Below, piece by piece: positions 27,002-35,742 of a DNA stretch of 64,000 nucleotides. Source of the stretch: Caproicibacterium argilliputei (GTDB lineage Bacteria > Bacillota > Clostridia > Oscillospirales > Acutalibacteraceae); the NCBI RefSeq assembly GCF_029211325.2, contig NZ_CP135996.1, positions 558,001 through 622,000 on the forward strand, written 5' to 3'. Each line of letters begins with the position of its first letter. The first letter of the stretch is position 1. The translations under genes and the position numbers were made by a program. A model generated the notes under the pieces. It was not told the origin of the DNA, did not search any database, and saw nothing but the letters and a program-made list of their open reading frames with translations.

Positions 27002-27896
27002 TATTTTTTCCACGGAGGAAACCCGCGAGGATGAAAAGCGGGAGAAGGTCACGGATATGCCGCTTTCGGAGCTGCACCCGTTTCCCGACCATCCGTTTCA
27101 GGTGCGGGACGAGGATTCCATGAAGGAAACCGTGGAGAGCATCAAAACATACGGCGTGTTGGTCCCCGCCATTGTCCGACCCCGCGCGGACGGCAGCTAT
27201 GAGCTTATTTCCAGTCACAGGCGCAAACACGCCTGCGAGCTGGCGGGGCTTCCCACCATGCCGGTGATCGTCCGTAATCTGGACGATGACGCCGCGACCA
27301 TTATCATGGTTGACAGCAACATCCAGCGTGAAAACATCCTGCCGAGCGAACGTGCCAAGGCATACAAAATGAAGCTGGACGCCATACGGCGTCAGGCTGG
27401 GCGACCGTCCAAAGAAAATTCTGTCCAAGTTGGACAGAATTTTCAGGGCAAGACTTCTCGTGACCTTTTGGCTGATAATTCCCCCGATAGTTCAACACAA
27501 ATCCAGCGGTTTATCCGGCTGAACGAGCTGACGCCGCAGCTTCAGCAGATGGTAGACGATAAGAAAATCGCCATGACCCCCGCCGTGGAGCTGTCGTACC
27601 TCAAGCCAGAGGAACAGACGCTTTTGCTGGACACCATCGAAAGCGAACAGGCCACCCCTTCTCTTTCACAGGCCCAGCGGCTGAAAAAGTTCAGCGCGGA
27701 GGGCCACTTGAATGAGGACAGTATGCTGGCAATCATGTCGGAGGAAAAGAAGCCGGAGAAAAACGATCTGACCATTAAGGCGGATAAACTCCAAAAATAT
27801 TTTCCCAAATCATATACCCCACAGCAGATGGAACAGGTCATTATCCAGCTATTGGACGGATGGCAGAAAAAGCGGCAACGGGATCAGGAAAGGTAA
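26958..27896 (+). CDS. parB: ParB/Spo0J-like partition protein
   Basis: 312 residues from a TTG (26958) behind AAGGAGGTG inside parA. The ParB nuclease-like fold contains MPLSELHPFPDHPFQVR, then ELISSHRRKHACELAG; the usual motif is GHRR, so serine replaces glycine here, which may affect CTP binding. The middle helix-turn-helix region is GKTSRDLLADN ... TQIQRFIRLNELTPQLQQMVD. It binds DNA near a centromere-like site; none is proven in the window, but a 29-bp palindrome lies within the gene. Confidence 0.9.
   Translation: MKSSAKNISLNSYDDIFSTEETREDEKREKVTDMPLSELHPFPDHPFQVRDEDSMKETVESIKTYGVLVPAIVRPRADGSYELISSHRRKHACELAGLPTMPVIVRNLDDDAATIIMVDSNIQRENILPSERAKAYKMKLDAIRRQAGRPSKENSVQVGQNFQGKTSRDLLADNSPDSSTQIQRFIRLNELTPQLQQMVDDKKIAMTPAVELSYLKPEEQTLLLDTIESEQATPSLSQAQRLKKFSAEGHLNEDSMLAIMSEEKKPEKNDLTIKADKLQKYFPKSYTPQQMEQVIIQLLDGWQKKRQRDQER
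27415..27443. repeat. 29-bp near-perfect palindrome inside parB
   Basis: Arms AAAATTCTGTCCAA and TTGGACAGAATTTT (14 bp each, perfect) around a single G. It encodes the residues KENSVQVGQNF in the linker before the helix-turn-helix region. It could be a protein-binding site or an mRNA hairpin. Confidence 0.8.
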
Positions 27897-27911
27897 TAAC
27901 CATCGTTTCAG

Positions 27912-27937
27912 GCGTTCCGAAAGGAGCGCTTTTTTGG
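27912..27937 (+). terminator. Short terminator-like hairpin after parB
   Basis: GCGTTCC-GAAA-GGAGCGC with one G-T pair followed by T6. It may end or attenuate the parAB transcript before the next gene. Confidence 0.6.
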
Positions 27938-27962
27938 TACTCTAAATGAAGGAGGAAATCGC

Positions 27963-28550
27963 ATGACAACTGAACAAGTCAACGAAAGCAAAGGTAAAAA
28001 GGAGGATGAAAAGAAAAAGCGCAAATGGCCGTACATTCTTGTGCTTCTTCTGCTGTTGCTAATTCTCCTGCTGCTTTTGCTGCGGAGCTGTGGAAATCAG
28101 CACCCATCCCCGAACCCGCCGCCGTCCAGTTCCGTCCCCTCATCGTCCGCTCCGTCACTGGACGATGCCGGGAGCGCGGAACCGGGAAGCAGCAGCACCC
28201 CGTCCCGGCAGGAAATCCTGTCCCGACTTCAAAGATAGGAGGTCACCGTCACCGACAAGGTGAGCGCGCAGGCATCCTTTTCCAGTGGAGCGAAAGGCAG
28301 TACCGGCACATGGGAAGTGGAGAATCCGTCCTCCAACACCGTCATTATGCAATGTGAAATCATGCTGGACGGCGAAACCATAGCAAAATCCCCGCCGATC
28401 TATCCGGGGCAGCATATCGACGGGCTTACTCTGTCCCGGCAGGTTTTATCCGGGAATTACAGCGTAACGGCGACCATCCGGTATTACAATAAGGATACCA
28501 AGGCGTACCTCGGCATGGCCGACTACAAAATCCGTCTTTCCGTTTCGTAA
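27963..28550 (+). pseudogene. Element-borne membrane-anchored surface protein, split by an amber codon
   Basis: The first 91 codons give a basic N-terminus, one membrane helix (PYILVLLLLLLILLLLLL) and a Pro/Ser linker ending RQEILSRLQR. Then TAG (28236-28238) intervenes and the same frame continues EVTVTDKVSAQASFSSG for about 100 codons, the VTDK...VEN...GQHI domain of proteins found on clostridial conjugative elements. A CAG to TAG change would explain it. AGGAGGT directly overlaps the stop, so reinitiation (for example at GTG 28260) is possible. Otherwise two fragments. Confidence 0.8.
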
Positions 28551-28595
28551 TCAACCGCATTTGCGGTTGAAATAAAAACATCAGGAGGTTTTTGA

Positions 28596-29168
28596 ATGAA
28601 AAACAGATTCAGAAAGATCCTCGCGGGCATCATCACCTTTGCCGTGCTTGGCGTGACGGCGGCAGTCCCGGCGTTCGCCGCCGACAAGACTGACACCGGC
28701 ACGGGCAGCGTCACGGGGAACGTGACGATCAACGGCTCTATCTCGCCGCTGACCATCTCTGTCACCCACCCGATCAACGTGGCCTACGCCATCAGCCCGG
28801 ACGCCGAAACCTTCACCGCGCCCGACATCAAAGTAACCAACAACACCAAAGTCGCGGTGATTGCTACGGTGAAATCCCTGAAAGCCGCTTCGGGTGGCTC
28901 GCTTACCTTCACCGACGTTGACCCGTCCGCGAAAGTCGCGGATTCCAAGAAGTACATCGCGCTCGGAATCTCCGCAAAGGTCAATTCCGGCTGGAACAGC
29001 GGATACAGCACTTCCACCCATTGGGCGGTGAACGATTCTCCGTTGCAGATTGGGACGCTGAATCCGAACACTTCCGGCGCGCTGTCCCTGACGGCAGACT
29101 ACGGCCTCGCGTTCGACGGAGCATACACGGCAAATCATCAGCTCGTTTTCCAGTTCCAGCTCGCATAA
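28596..29168 (+). CDS. Secreted beta-sandwich surface protein of the element
   Basis: 190 residues with a clear signal peptide (cleavage after AVPAFA, about residue 28). The Thr/Ser/Val-rich mature part lacks catalytic motifs (GSVTGNVTINGSISPLTISVTHP) and looks like a pilin- or WxL-like beta-sandwich. No anchor motif is seen. It sits behind AGGAGG in the run of surface-protein genes downstream of parAB, so it probably belongs to the same conjugative-type element. Function unknown. Confidence 0.75.
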   Translation: MKNRFRKILAGIITFAVLGVTAAVPAFAADKTDTGTGSVTGNVTINGSISPLTISVTHPINVAYAISPDAETFTAPDIKVTNNTKVAVIATVKSLKAASGGSLTFTDVDPSAKVADSKKYIALGISAKVNSGWNSGYSTSTHWAVNDSPLQIGTLNPNTSGALSLTADYGLAFDGAYTANHQLVFQFQLA

Positions 29169-29234
29169 AGACACAGGCGGGAATTGACCGAGATTTTCCC
29201 GGCCAATCTTCCACGCAGAAAGGGGGATTTTTAT

Positions 29235-29735
29235 TTGAAGCAATCATTCAGACGGCTTTTTCTTGTGCCTCTGCTTGCCGCAGGTTTTCTTTTGTCCGGT
29301 TTTTCTCCCAGCGTCACGGCCTCCGCCGCGTCGGTTCTGACGCTGACCGCGACGCCGAACCCGTCCGGGAACTATGTGGCGCTGAACTGGACGAACAGTG
29401 ACAAAAGCCAGCCGTACAGCTACATGCTCTATTCCAAGTCCGCGCATGAATCGACCTTCCAGAGCGTTCCCGCCAAAGACAGCGCGAAGGTTTTGAACAT
29501 CTATCCCGTTGTTGCGCCGACCGTTTCCTTTACGACGTGGCAGGGAAAGAGCTACACCCTGCCGAAGTCGGCGTCGCTCAAAATGTGGATGGAAACGCCG
29601 AATGCTTACGATTCCAAGGGTTACGGCAAGGACCTCATTTCCGTGGATACCGTGTCGATTTCCGACTTCAACGCCAACCCGGACGCTTACCTGAAAAACG
29701 CGGACGGCAGCTATAAATACGACGTGCTGTATTGA
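29235..29735 (+). pseudogene. Secreted surface protein truncated by an IS3 element
   Basis: 166 residues remain: a signal peptide (RRLFLVPLLAAGFLLSGF...ASA) and a fibronectin-like start (TLTATPNPSGNYVALNWTNSD). It ends ...DGSYKYDVLY, and its stop TGA is the first three bases of the insertion sequence. The start is TTG 29235 after AAAGGGGG. Before insertion it was probably much longer; the rest is not on the other side of the element, so it was deleted. Expression as a short secreted fragment is possible. Confidence 0.75.
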
Positions 29736-29767
29736 AATGACCCCAAAAAGTTAGACAAATAATTTCA

Positions 29768-30474
29768 TTAAGCAACCGAAAGGGCTTGTAGTCTGTGAAT
29801 CGCAGGCGGCAAGCCCTTTAGCTTTGCCTTAGAACGGCGGTTGTTGTAGTAATCGAGATAGTCAATAAGTTCGGCCTTGAAGTGCTCCATGGACTCGAAT
29901 TCCTGTAAATACAGCAATTCTGTTTTTAGTAAGCCAAAGAAATTTTCTATCACAGCGTTATCCAAACAATTGCCTTTGCGGCTCATGCTCTGTCGAATTC
30001 CTTTTTCTTTGAGCATTCGTTGGTATTGTTTGTGCTGATATTGCCAGCCCTGGTCAGAATGCAGAATGAGATTGGTTTTGTCCGGAATTCTTACGAAAGC
30101 CTTGTCCAGCATCTCCGTCACCATGGAGAGCACAGGTCTGTCGGAGGTGGTATAGCTGACAATATCTCTGCTGCACAAATCAAGAATTGGCGAAAGATAA
30201 AGCTTCTGGCCGAACAGACTGAATTCCGTCACATCGGTCTTGTGGTTCAGCGGAAAGCCGCGTTTGCGCAGTTCTGCTGTGATACGCCGGTAACCGTAGC
30301 GGCCTTTGTTTTCATGGTAGATTGCGGTAATAGTCTCTTTAGCGTTGCTGTATTTGTCTGCTTTTGTCAACCGTTTTTCATGGTAGTAATAGGTCGAACG
30401 CGCAAGCTGGGCGACTTCCAGCAGAATGTCCAATGAATGACTTTGCCTCAGTCCTCGAATTACCAGCGTTTTTT
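29768..30474 (-). pseudogene. IS3 OrfB transposase with about 50-residue internal deletion
   Basis: Expressed by -1 frameshifting from orfA at the A6 run (T6 at 30469-30474): the product would continue LVIRGLRQSHSLDILLEVAQLARSTYYY. The DDE residues seem present in TDVTEF, HSDQGWQY and NAVIENFFG. But GYRRITAELRKRGFPLNHKT runs directly into DVTEF; relatives have about 50 residues there (helix-turn-helix end and the start of the integrase core). The deletion is in frame, so the protein is made but is probably inactive. Confidence 0.82.
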
Positions 30475-30828
30475 GCGCGCTTTTCGCTCGTCTTCCAAAA
30501 CCAAGGCTTGCAAGTTTTTTAAGTAATCATTCTCCGCTCGTAAACGTTGATTCTCGGCAATCAGGTCTTCTTCCACCTTCAGCGGCAACTTTGCCGGACG
30601 GCCTTTTCGCGTGCCGCTGGCGGCACTGGCACGTCCCCGTCGTTCTATAGCCAGACCTTCAGGACCTTCTGTGAGATAGATACGCTCCCATGAGGCAATT
30701 CGCTTAGAATCACTTACTTCAAATTGTCGAGCGGCTTCACAGTAGCTTAACTTCTCCTTACGCATCGTTTCCACTACCATAACCTTGAATTCCGGCGTAT
30801 AGCGTTTGTTTGGTATTCCTTTTGGCAT
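30460..30828 (-). CDS. IS3-family OrfA (transposase DNA-binding subunit)
   Basis: 122 residues: a helix-turn-helix (RYTPEFKVMVVETMRKEKLSYCEAARQFEV), a basic region and a leucine-zipper-like coil (EDLIAENQRLRAENDYLKNLQALV). It ends ARKKRW with a slippery AAAAAAC for -1 frameshifting into orfB. It could act as an inhibitor or be supplied in trans to other copies. Confidence 0.9.
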   Translation of the reverse strand: MPKGIPNKRYTPEFKVMVVETMRKEKLSYCEAARQFEVSDSKRIASWERIYLTEGPEGLAIERRGRASAASGTRKGRPAKLPLKVEEDLIAENQRLRAENDYLKNLQALVLEDERKARKKRW

Positions 30829-30932
30829 ATAAAAACACCCCTTTAGTTATTTCAGTATATCATACTGTCTAACTAAAAGGGTGCAGTTCATCGTGGCAGG
30901 CGCTATTTTTATACCCAAAAGGAGCTGATACC

Positions 30933-30983
30933 ATGGTACAGGTCTGGCCGCCGGGCAATCGCCTGCAGGGTGGTGGTCCGTAG
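30933..30983 (+). CDS. 16-codon leader reading frame coupled to terminase small subunit
   Basis: ATG after a strong AAAAGGAG encodes MVQVWPPGNRLQGGGP and its TAG overlaps the GTG start of the next gene (TAGTG). The terminase start itself has only a weak GGGTGGTGG upstream, so reinitiation from this short frame may drive it. It could also be chance; no homologue is known to me. Confidence 0.4.
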   Translation: MVQVWPPGNRLQGGGP

Positions 30984-31483
30984 TGGCAATTACAGAAAAG
31001 CAGAAACGATTTGCCGATGAATATCTGAAAGACCTCAACGCGACCGCAGCAGCGCGGCGAGCGGGATACAAGGACCCGAACTTCGGGCGTCAGCTGCTAA
31101 CGAAAACTAACGTTTCGGTATATATTCAAAAACGGATGGGAGATCAACAGCGCCGCACGGAGATTACGCAGGACCGGGTGCTGCAGGAACTGGCTGCAAT
31201 CGGCTTTGCCCGCGGTACGGATTACGCCGAGATTACGTCCTCCGGCGGCGTTGTCCTGAAGCCGACTGAGAACTTGAGCGACCAGCAGAAAGCTGCGGTC
31301 ACCGGCATCAAGGAAACGCAGGCAGGTGTGGAGGTCAAGCTTGCCGACAAGGTCAAAGCCTTAGAACTGCTGGGGAAACACCTAGGGCTGTTCGATGGTC
31401 CCGGAGTCGGTCAGTCTACCGAGGATCGCCTAGCCGATTACTTAACCGCACTGGAGGACAGCGTGAAGCATGAGCCTGAATAA
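30983..31483 (+). CDS. Phage terminase small subunit
   Basis: 166 residues starting MAITEKQKRFADEYLKDLNATAAARRAGYK, the helix-turn-helix of the terminase_2 family that recognises the packaging site. It is followed by a central helical oligomerisation region. The start is GTG. It overlaps the large subunit gene by 14 bases. It is the first complete prophage gene to the right of the IS; integrase, repressor and replication genes that should precede it are gone. Confidence 0.9.
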   Translation: MAITEKQKRFADEYLKDLNATAAARRAGYKDPNFGRQLLTKTNVSVYIQKRMGDQQRRTEITQDRVLQELAAIGFARGTDYAEITSSGGVVLKPTENLSDQQKAAVTGIKETQAGVEVKLADKVKALELLGKHLGLFDGPGVGQSTEDRLADYLTALEDSVKHEPE

Positions 31484-32693
31484 TTTATATCATCCAAAGC
31501 AAGTGGAAGTCCTGCGCCGAGCAATGACGCAGGATTATTTTATGCTGATCAATCACGGCGCGAAGCGTTCCGGCAAGACGGTTTTGGACAATGACCTATT
31601 CTTGTATGAGCTGCAACGGGTGCGTGCCAACGCCACGGCCGCCGGGGTTTCCAATCCGCAGTATGTGCTTGCGGCGGCGGACATTGGCAGCATTCACCGG
31701 AACATCTTGAACGAGTTGACCGGCAAATACGGCATCGAGTTCCATTTCGATAAATACAACCGCTTCACACTGTTCGGTGTGCAGGTGTGCTGTTTCGGGC
31801 ACAGCAAGATTAACGACATGGGCCGTATCCGCGGCATGACCGCGTGGGGTGCGTACATTAACGAAGCCTGCGTTGCCAATGAGGAAGTCTTTGACGAAAT
31901 CAAAAGCCGCTGTTCCGGCGAGGGTGCGCGCATCCTGATGGACACGAACCCGGCGGCACCGTCCCACTGGCTCAAGACTGACTATATCGATCAAGCGGAT
32001 GGCAAAACGATTGTGGAATACCCGTGGCGGTTGGATGATAACACATTCCTCTCCGAGCGCTACCGCCAGAGTATCAAGACTTCCACGCCGTCCGGTATGT
32101 TCTATGACCGGGACATCAACGGTGCATGGGTGAGCGCGGACGGTATGGTGTACGCAGATTTTGACGCCCGCGTGCATTACATCATGGCGGAACAAGTGCC
32201 GGAAAGCCGCATTCAGAAATGGGCGGTCGGCGTGGATTTCGGCTGGGAGCATTACGGTTCCATGGTGCTATTAGGCATGGACGACACCGGCTGCTGCTAT
32301 CTGGTCAAAGATAAGGCGACGCAGCACCGGCACATTGCCCAGTGGATTGAAATCGGTGGGCGGATTCAGGAGCGGCTTGGCAAGATTACGTTCTATTGTG
32401 ATTCTGCCCGGCCGGATTTGATTGAACAGATGTGGGACGCAGGGCTGTTTGCTGTTAAGGCACGCAAAAGCGTGATTTCCGGCATTGCAGACGTTGCCAG
32501 TCTATTTAAGCAGCACAGGTTGTTGGTGGTTAAGGACGCAGCGGAGCGTTTCGACAAGGAAATTTACGGGTATGTGTGGAAGAAGAACGCGGATGAGCCG
32601 GTCAAAGTGAATGATGATGTAATGGATGCCCTTCGCTATGCAGTGGAGGGCATTTTGGATGATGCCGGTGTCAGCACCGGTCGCAGATTGTGA
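31470..32693 (+). CDS. Phage terminase large subunit
   Basis: 407 residues. The packaging ATPase motif GAKRSGKT is near residues 28-35, and the RNase H-like nuclease begins VGVDFGWEHYGSMVLLG (about 250). A late acidic motif is DDVMDALRY. It would translocate and cut phage DNA into proheads. Length is normal for SPP1-like terminases and no damage is visible. It is coupled to the small subunit upstream and the portal gene downstream. Confidence 0.95.
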   Translation: MSLNNLYHPKQVEVLRRAMTQDYFMLINHGAKRSGKTVLDNDLFLYELQRVRANATAAGVSNPQYVLAAADIGSIHRNILNELTGKYGIEFHFDKYNRFTLFGVQVCCFGHSKINDMGRIRGMTAWGAYINEACVANEEVFDEIKSRCSGEGARILMDTNPAAPSHWLKTDYIDQADGKTIVEYPWRLDDNTFLSERYRQSIKTSTPSGMFYDRDINGAWVSADGMVYADFDARVHYIMAEQVPESRIQKWAVGVDFGWEHYGSMVLLGMDDTGCCYLVKDKATQHRHIAQWIEIGGRIQERLGKITFYCDSARPDLIEQMWDAGLFAVKARKSVISGIADVASLFKQHRLLVVKDAAERFDKEIYGYVWKKNADEPVKVNDDVMDALRYAVEGILDDAGVSTGRRL

Positions 32694-32704
32694 GGTGAGA
32701 AAAT

Positions 32705-34216
32705 TTGAACCATAAGAACATTCCGGTGCGCAAAGAGTTGGAACTGTACCCGGACTTTGGCGCAGAGATTCGTGCCTTGGATGAGCGGGGGGCATCACCG
32801 GAACTGGTGAGCCGGATTATTGAGCGGCACAAAGACTGTCGGGAACGCATGATTGCTTTGTACAGAAGATACGAGGTTCTGGACGGTCATGTGCCGATTT
32901 TTAACCGGCAGCCCCGCTTTGCAGAGGATGAAACAGCCATCAACAACCGTATCAGCAACGACTTTTTCGGGGAAATCTGCGACTTTAAAATTGGATATTT
33001 TGCTGGAAAACCCATTGCATACAGCTACAACCGCAGCAAGGACAGCACAGAGGACACCGGCGGCGAAGAAGCGGTTGAGGAAATCGCAAAGGCGCTTTCG
33101 GACTTTGTGGCGCTCAACAATTTTCCCGATGTGGATATGGAACTGACGAAGTTTGCCACGGTCTGTGGCTATGCCGGTCGGTTGCTGTACTACGACACAG
33201 ATGGGCAGGAACGGGTACGGTGTGTCAAGCCATTCCAAGCGGCGATTCTGTCCCGTACCGGCGACATGACGCAGCCGGATTACGCCGTCTGGTATTATCC
33301 GGTCACGGATTTGAACGGCAGCACAAAGCTGCACGCAGAGTTTTACAGTGCCGGCCCGCTGCAGGTGTTTGAGGGGCAGCTTGGCGCGCTGGAAGAAACA
33401 GAACTCCCAGCAAAGCAGGCGGCAAATCTGTTTGAGCGCTGCCCGCTGCAAGGAGTCCCGAACAATCTGGAGATGCTGGGCGATGCCGAAAAGGTTCTAC
33501 CGCTGATTGACGACTACGACCGTTCCCTTTCCGACCAGAGTAATGACGTGGAGAGCTTTGCAAGCGCCTATATGGTTTGGGACAACGTGCAGGCAGACGA
33601 CAAAGACATTGAGCGCGCGCAGAATTCTGGCACCATCATCACGCGGTCGAAGGATGGCGGCAAGGTTTACTTTCTGACCAAAGATGGCGACAATACGCTG
33701 GCAAAGGAGCACTTAGACCGTGTGGAGGACAACATCTACCGTTTTTCCAAGACGCCGAACCTCAATGATGAGGCGTTCGGCACGGCCTCCGGCATTGCGT
33801 TGAAATTTCGGTTGACCGGCTTGGAAACCAAGTGCGGGATGTTTCAGGCAAAGATGCAGAGCGCGGCAACGTATCTGTTCCGCTGTCTCTCCACGGCATG
33901 GGCAAAGCGGCACCTTACGCTGGACCCGTTGGAGGTTGACTTGAAATTCAGCCGGAACTTCCCGCTGGATCTGCTGAGCGAAGCACAGGCAGCGCAGCAG
34001 ATGATTGCCGCCGGTCTGCCGAAGCGTGTGGCGTACAGTCTTGCATTCCCGGAGATTGACGATGTGGATGAGGTCATGCAGGAAATTGACGCGGAAAAAG
34101 ACGACATTCTGCCGCTGGATGCAGAGGATGGGCAGGTGACAGAGGATGGCACAGCCGACAACGGACGAGCTACAGCGCCTGCTGACACAGGTACGCCGGA
34201 TCGCAGAACACCGTGA
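32705..34216 (+). CDS. Phage portal protein (SPP1 gp6-like)
   Basis: 503 residues; forms the dodecameric DNA channel at the head vertex. The pattern FNRQPRF...NNRISNDFFGEICDFKIGYFAGKPIAY and the late SNDVESFASAYMVWDN are typical of the SPP1 gp6 portal family. It starts at TTG 32705 just behind GAGGTGAG. Its last 70 bases overlap the MuF gene. No sign of damage. Confidence 0.92.
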   Translation: MNHKNIPVRKELELYPDFGAEIRALDERGASPELVSRIIERHKDCRERMIALYRRYEVLDGHVPIFNRQPRFAEDETAINNRISNDFFGEICDFKIGYFAGKPIAYSYNRSKDSTEDTGGEEAVEEIAKALSDFVALNNFPDVDMELTKFATVCGYAGRLLYYDTDGQERVRCVKPFQAAILSRTGDMTQPDYAVWYYPVTDLNGSTKLHAEFYSAGPLQVFEGQLGALEETELPAKQAANLFERCPLQGVPNNLEMLGDAEKVLPLIDDYDRSLSDQSNDVESFASAYMVWDNVQADDKDIERAQNSGTIITRSKDGGKVYFLTKDGDNTLAKEHLDRVEDNIYRFSKTPNLNDEAFGTASGIALKFRLTGLETKCGMFQAKMQSAATYLFRCLSTAWAKRHLTLDPLEVDLKFSRNFPLDLLSEAQAAQQMIAAGLPKRVAYSLAFPEIDDVDEVMQEIDAEKDDILPLDAEDGQVTEDGTADNGRATAPADTGTPDRRTP

Positions 34217-35738
34217 GAAAGGTTCCGAACAGGAGATTCGGAGTACTTATCGCGCACTGCTGAAAGACCTGCGTGCTTTCCTTGGGGAACGCTATGAAAA
34301 GCTGGCGGAGGATGACAAGCTGGATTATGCAATCTTGCAGCAGAAAGGCGAGTTCGCCCGCTTCCTTGAGGATGTGGAGAGGTTAGTGGTGCAGCATACC
34401 GAACCGGCTGCGCAGAGTATTCAGAAAGTCGTGGAAGATACCTACTCGCTGTGTTGGCAGGGTATGCAAGACGCGGTGAAGCAGTCTGCCGACAGTCAGC
34501 AGTTACATACCGCTTTGCAAGGTCTGCGCGGTGTTACACCGGAAGTTGTGAAGCAGGCGGTAAACAACCCGATTTCCGGTTTGACACTTACCACGCGCTT
34601 ACAGAAGCACCGGCAGGATGTAATTTACGGCATCAAGCAGCAAATCGGTATCGGGCTGACACAGGGTGACACTTACACAACCATGGCACGGCGGGTTGCG
34701 GGGGAAGTGGATGGCGACTACCAAAAGGCAGTGCGCATTGTCCGCACAGAAACGCACCGGGTGCGGGAAGCCGGGTTCCATGATGCTGCCGAGGAGGTTC
34801 ACGAGTCAGCACAGCAGGTCGGGTACGGCATGGCCAAGACCTGGCGCACGATGCTGGATGAACGTGTGCGCCCGCAGCACCGCTACAGGCGCGGCAAGCA
34901 TTGGGTGACCGTCATTCGCGGGCCGTACAACCATCAGAAGATGGAGGGTGTGACGGTTCCGGTTGACCAATCCTTTGACTTGGGCGGCGGCGTTACCACA
35001 AAAGCCCCGGGGCAGAGCGGCGTCGCCGGGCAGGATATTAACTGCCGGTGCTTCTTGGAGTACAACCTCAAAAAGTTGGAGAATGCGGAGGGTGAGCGGT
35101 CGGACAACATGGAAAGCGGCGTTCAATTGTACAGGCCCGTTACGGTTGATACAGAAAATTTAGTGGATGTGCGGCGCGGCGCAAGGACGATTTCTTTACA
35201 ACAAGTCACCTCTGCGCGCAACGAAGTATTCCTTTCTAAAGAAGTTCAGTTAAAGCCAAAGCAACTGCACACGCTTGACCGGTATGCGGAGAAAGCGGCA
35301 AAAGCGCTGCGTGTTTCCAATCAAACGAAATTGCCACCCATTTATGTGATTTCCAATGCGGAAATGCAGACTACGGCGGTTGCGGCATATAGTCCCGTTA
35401 AAAATGTACTGTATATGACCGAAGAAACCTGCGACGCAGAGGCACTGTTGAAACTTCAGAAAAGCATGGCTTGCCCTGAAAATCCATGCAGCACCATCTT
35501 GCATGAACTGATTCATTGGCAGGATGCCGAGGCTTATAGGAAAGTACACGGTGAAATAGTCGATTACCAAAAGTACATAGAATACGTCAATGAAAAAGCA
35601 CGCAAGGCGCTTGAAAAGCTGAAAGAATCAGGCTATAATATTGATGAGATTAGTATGTACGCATCAAATGAGTATTCGCGAGACAATTTTGCGGAGCCCT
35701 ATACGGAATACCGCGTGAAGCAACTTTTGAAGGAGTGA
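34146..35738 (+). CDS. MuF-type head protein fused to a HExxH metallopeptidase-like C-terminal domain
   Basis: 530 residues. The N-terminal 320 match SPP1 gp7/Mu F minor head proteins: RTETHRVREAGFHDAAEE, WRTMLDERVRPQH, and the final INCRCF (about 307-312). MuF proteins normally end soon after. Here about 210 more residues follow, with HELIH at 453-457 and downstream acids (AEPYTEYR), a zinc-peptidase-like layout. Temperate phages of Bacillota are known to carry MuF polymorphic toxins of this design. Small genes follow at once and may be immunity or accessory factors. Activity is inferred. Confidence 0.85.
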   Translation: MAQPTTDELQRLLTQVRRIAEHREKGSEQEIRSTYRALLKDLRAFLGERYEKLAEDDKLDYAILQQKGEFARFLEDVERLVVQHTEPAAQSIQKVVEDTYSLCWQGMQDAVKQSADSQQLHTALQGLRGVTPEVVKQAVNNPISGLTLTTRLQKHRQDVIYGIKQQIGIGLTQGDTYTTMARRVAGEVDGDYQKAVRIVRTETHRVREAGFHDAAEEVHESAQQVGYGMAKTWRTMLDERVRPQHRYRRGKHWVTVIRGPYNHQKMEGVTVPVDQSFDLGGGVTTKAPGQSGVAGQDINCRCFLEYNLKKLENAEGERSDNMESGVQLYRPVTVDTENLVDVRRGARTISLQQVTSARNEVFLSKEVQLKPKQLHTLDRYAEKAAKALRVSNQTKLPPIYVISNAEMQTTAVAAYSPVKNVLYMTEETCDAEALLKLQKSMACPENPCSTILHELIHWQDAEAYRKVHGEIVDYQKYIEYVNEKARKALEKLKESGYNIDEISMYASNEYSRDNFAEPYTEYRVKQLLKE

Positions 35739-35742
35739 TAAT

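Larger units (their letters stand above)
29733..30890 (-). mobile_element. IS3-family (IS150-group) insertion sequence, internally deleted
   Basis: Imperfect terminal repeats of about 25 bp: left end TGAAATGACCCCAAAAAGTT, right end inverted TGAACTGCACCCTTTTAGTT, both continuing AGACA. Two overlapping leftward frames (orfA, orfB) with an A6 slippery run. Flanking trinucleotides differ (TAT left, TCG right), so no target duplication is seen. Left DNA belongs to the conjugative-type element, right DNA to a prophage, so the IS marks a recombination or deletion joint. Confidence 0.9.

Noticed and set aside
25472..28238. Three in-frame TAG codons as a sign of amber recoding
   Set aside because: They occur only in decayed mobile genes, at positions where relatives have different residues (Trp, Gln), and TAG ends an apparently intact host gene (7652-7654). 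Ordinary nonsense mutations are simpler.
994..30902. 12-bp match TCGTGGCAGGCG at 994-1005 and 30891-30902, next to the IS end
   Set aside because: A match of 12 bp is expected many times by chance in 64 kb; no larger homology surrounds it.
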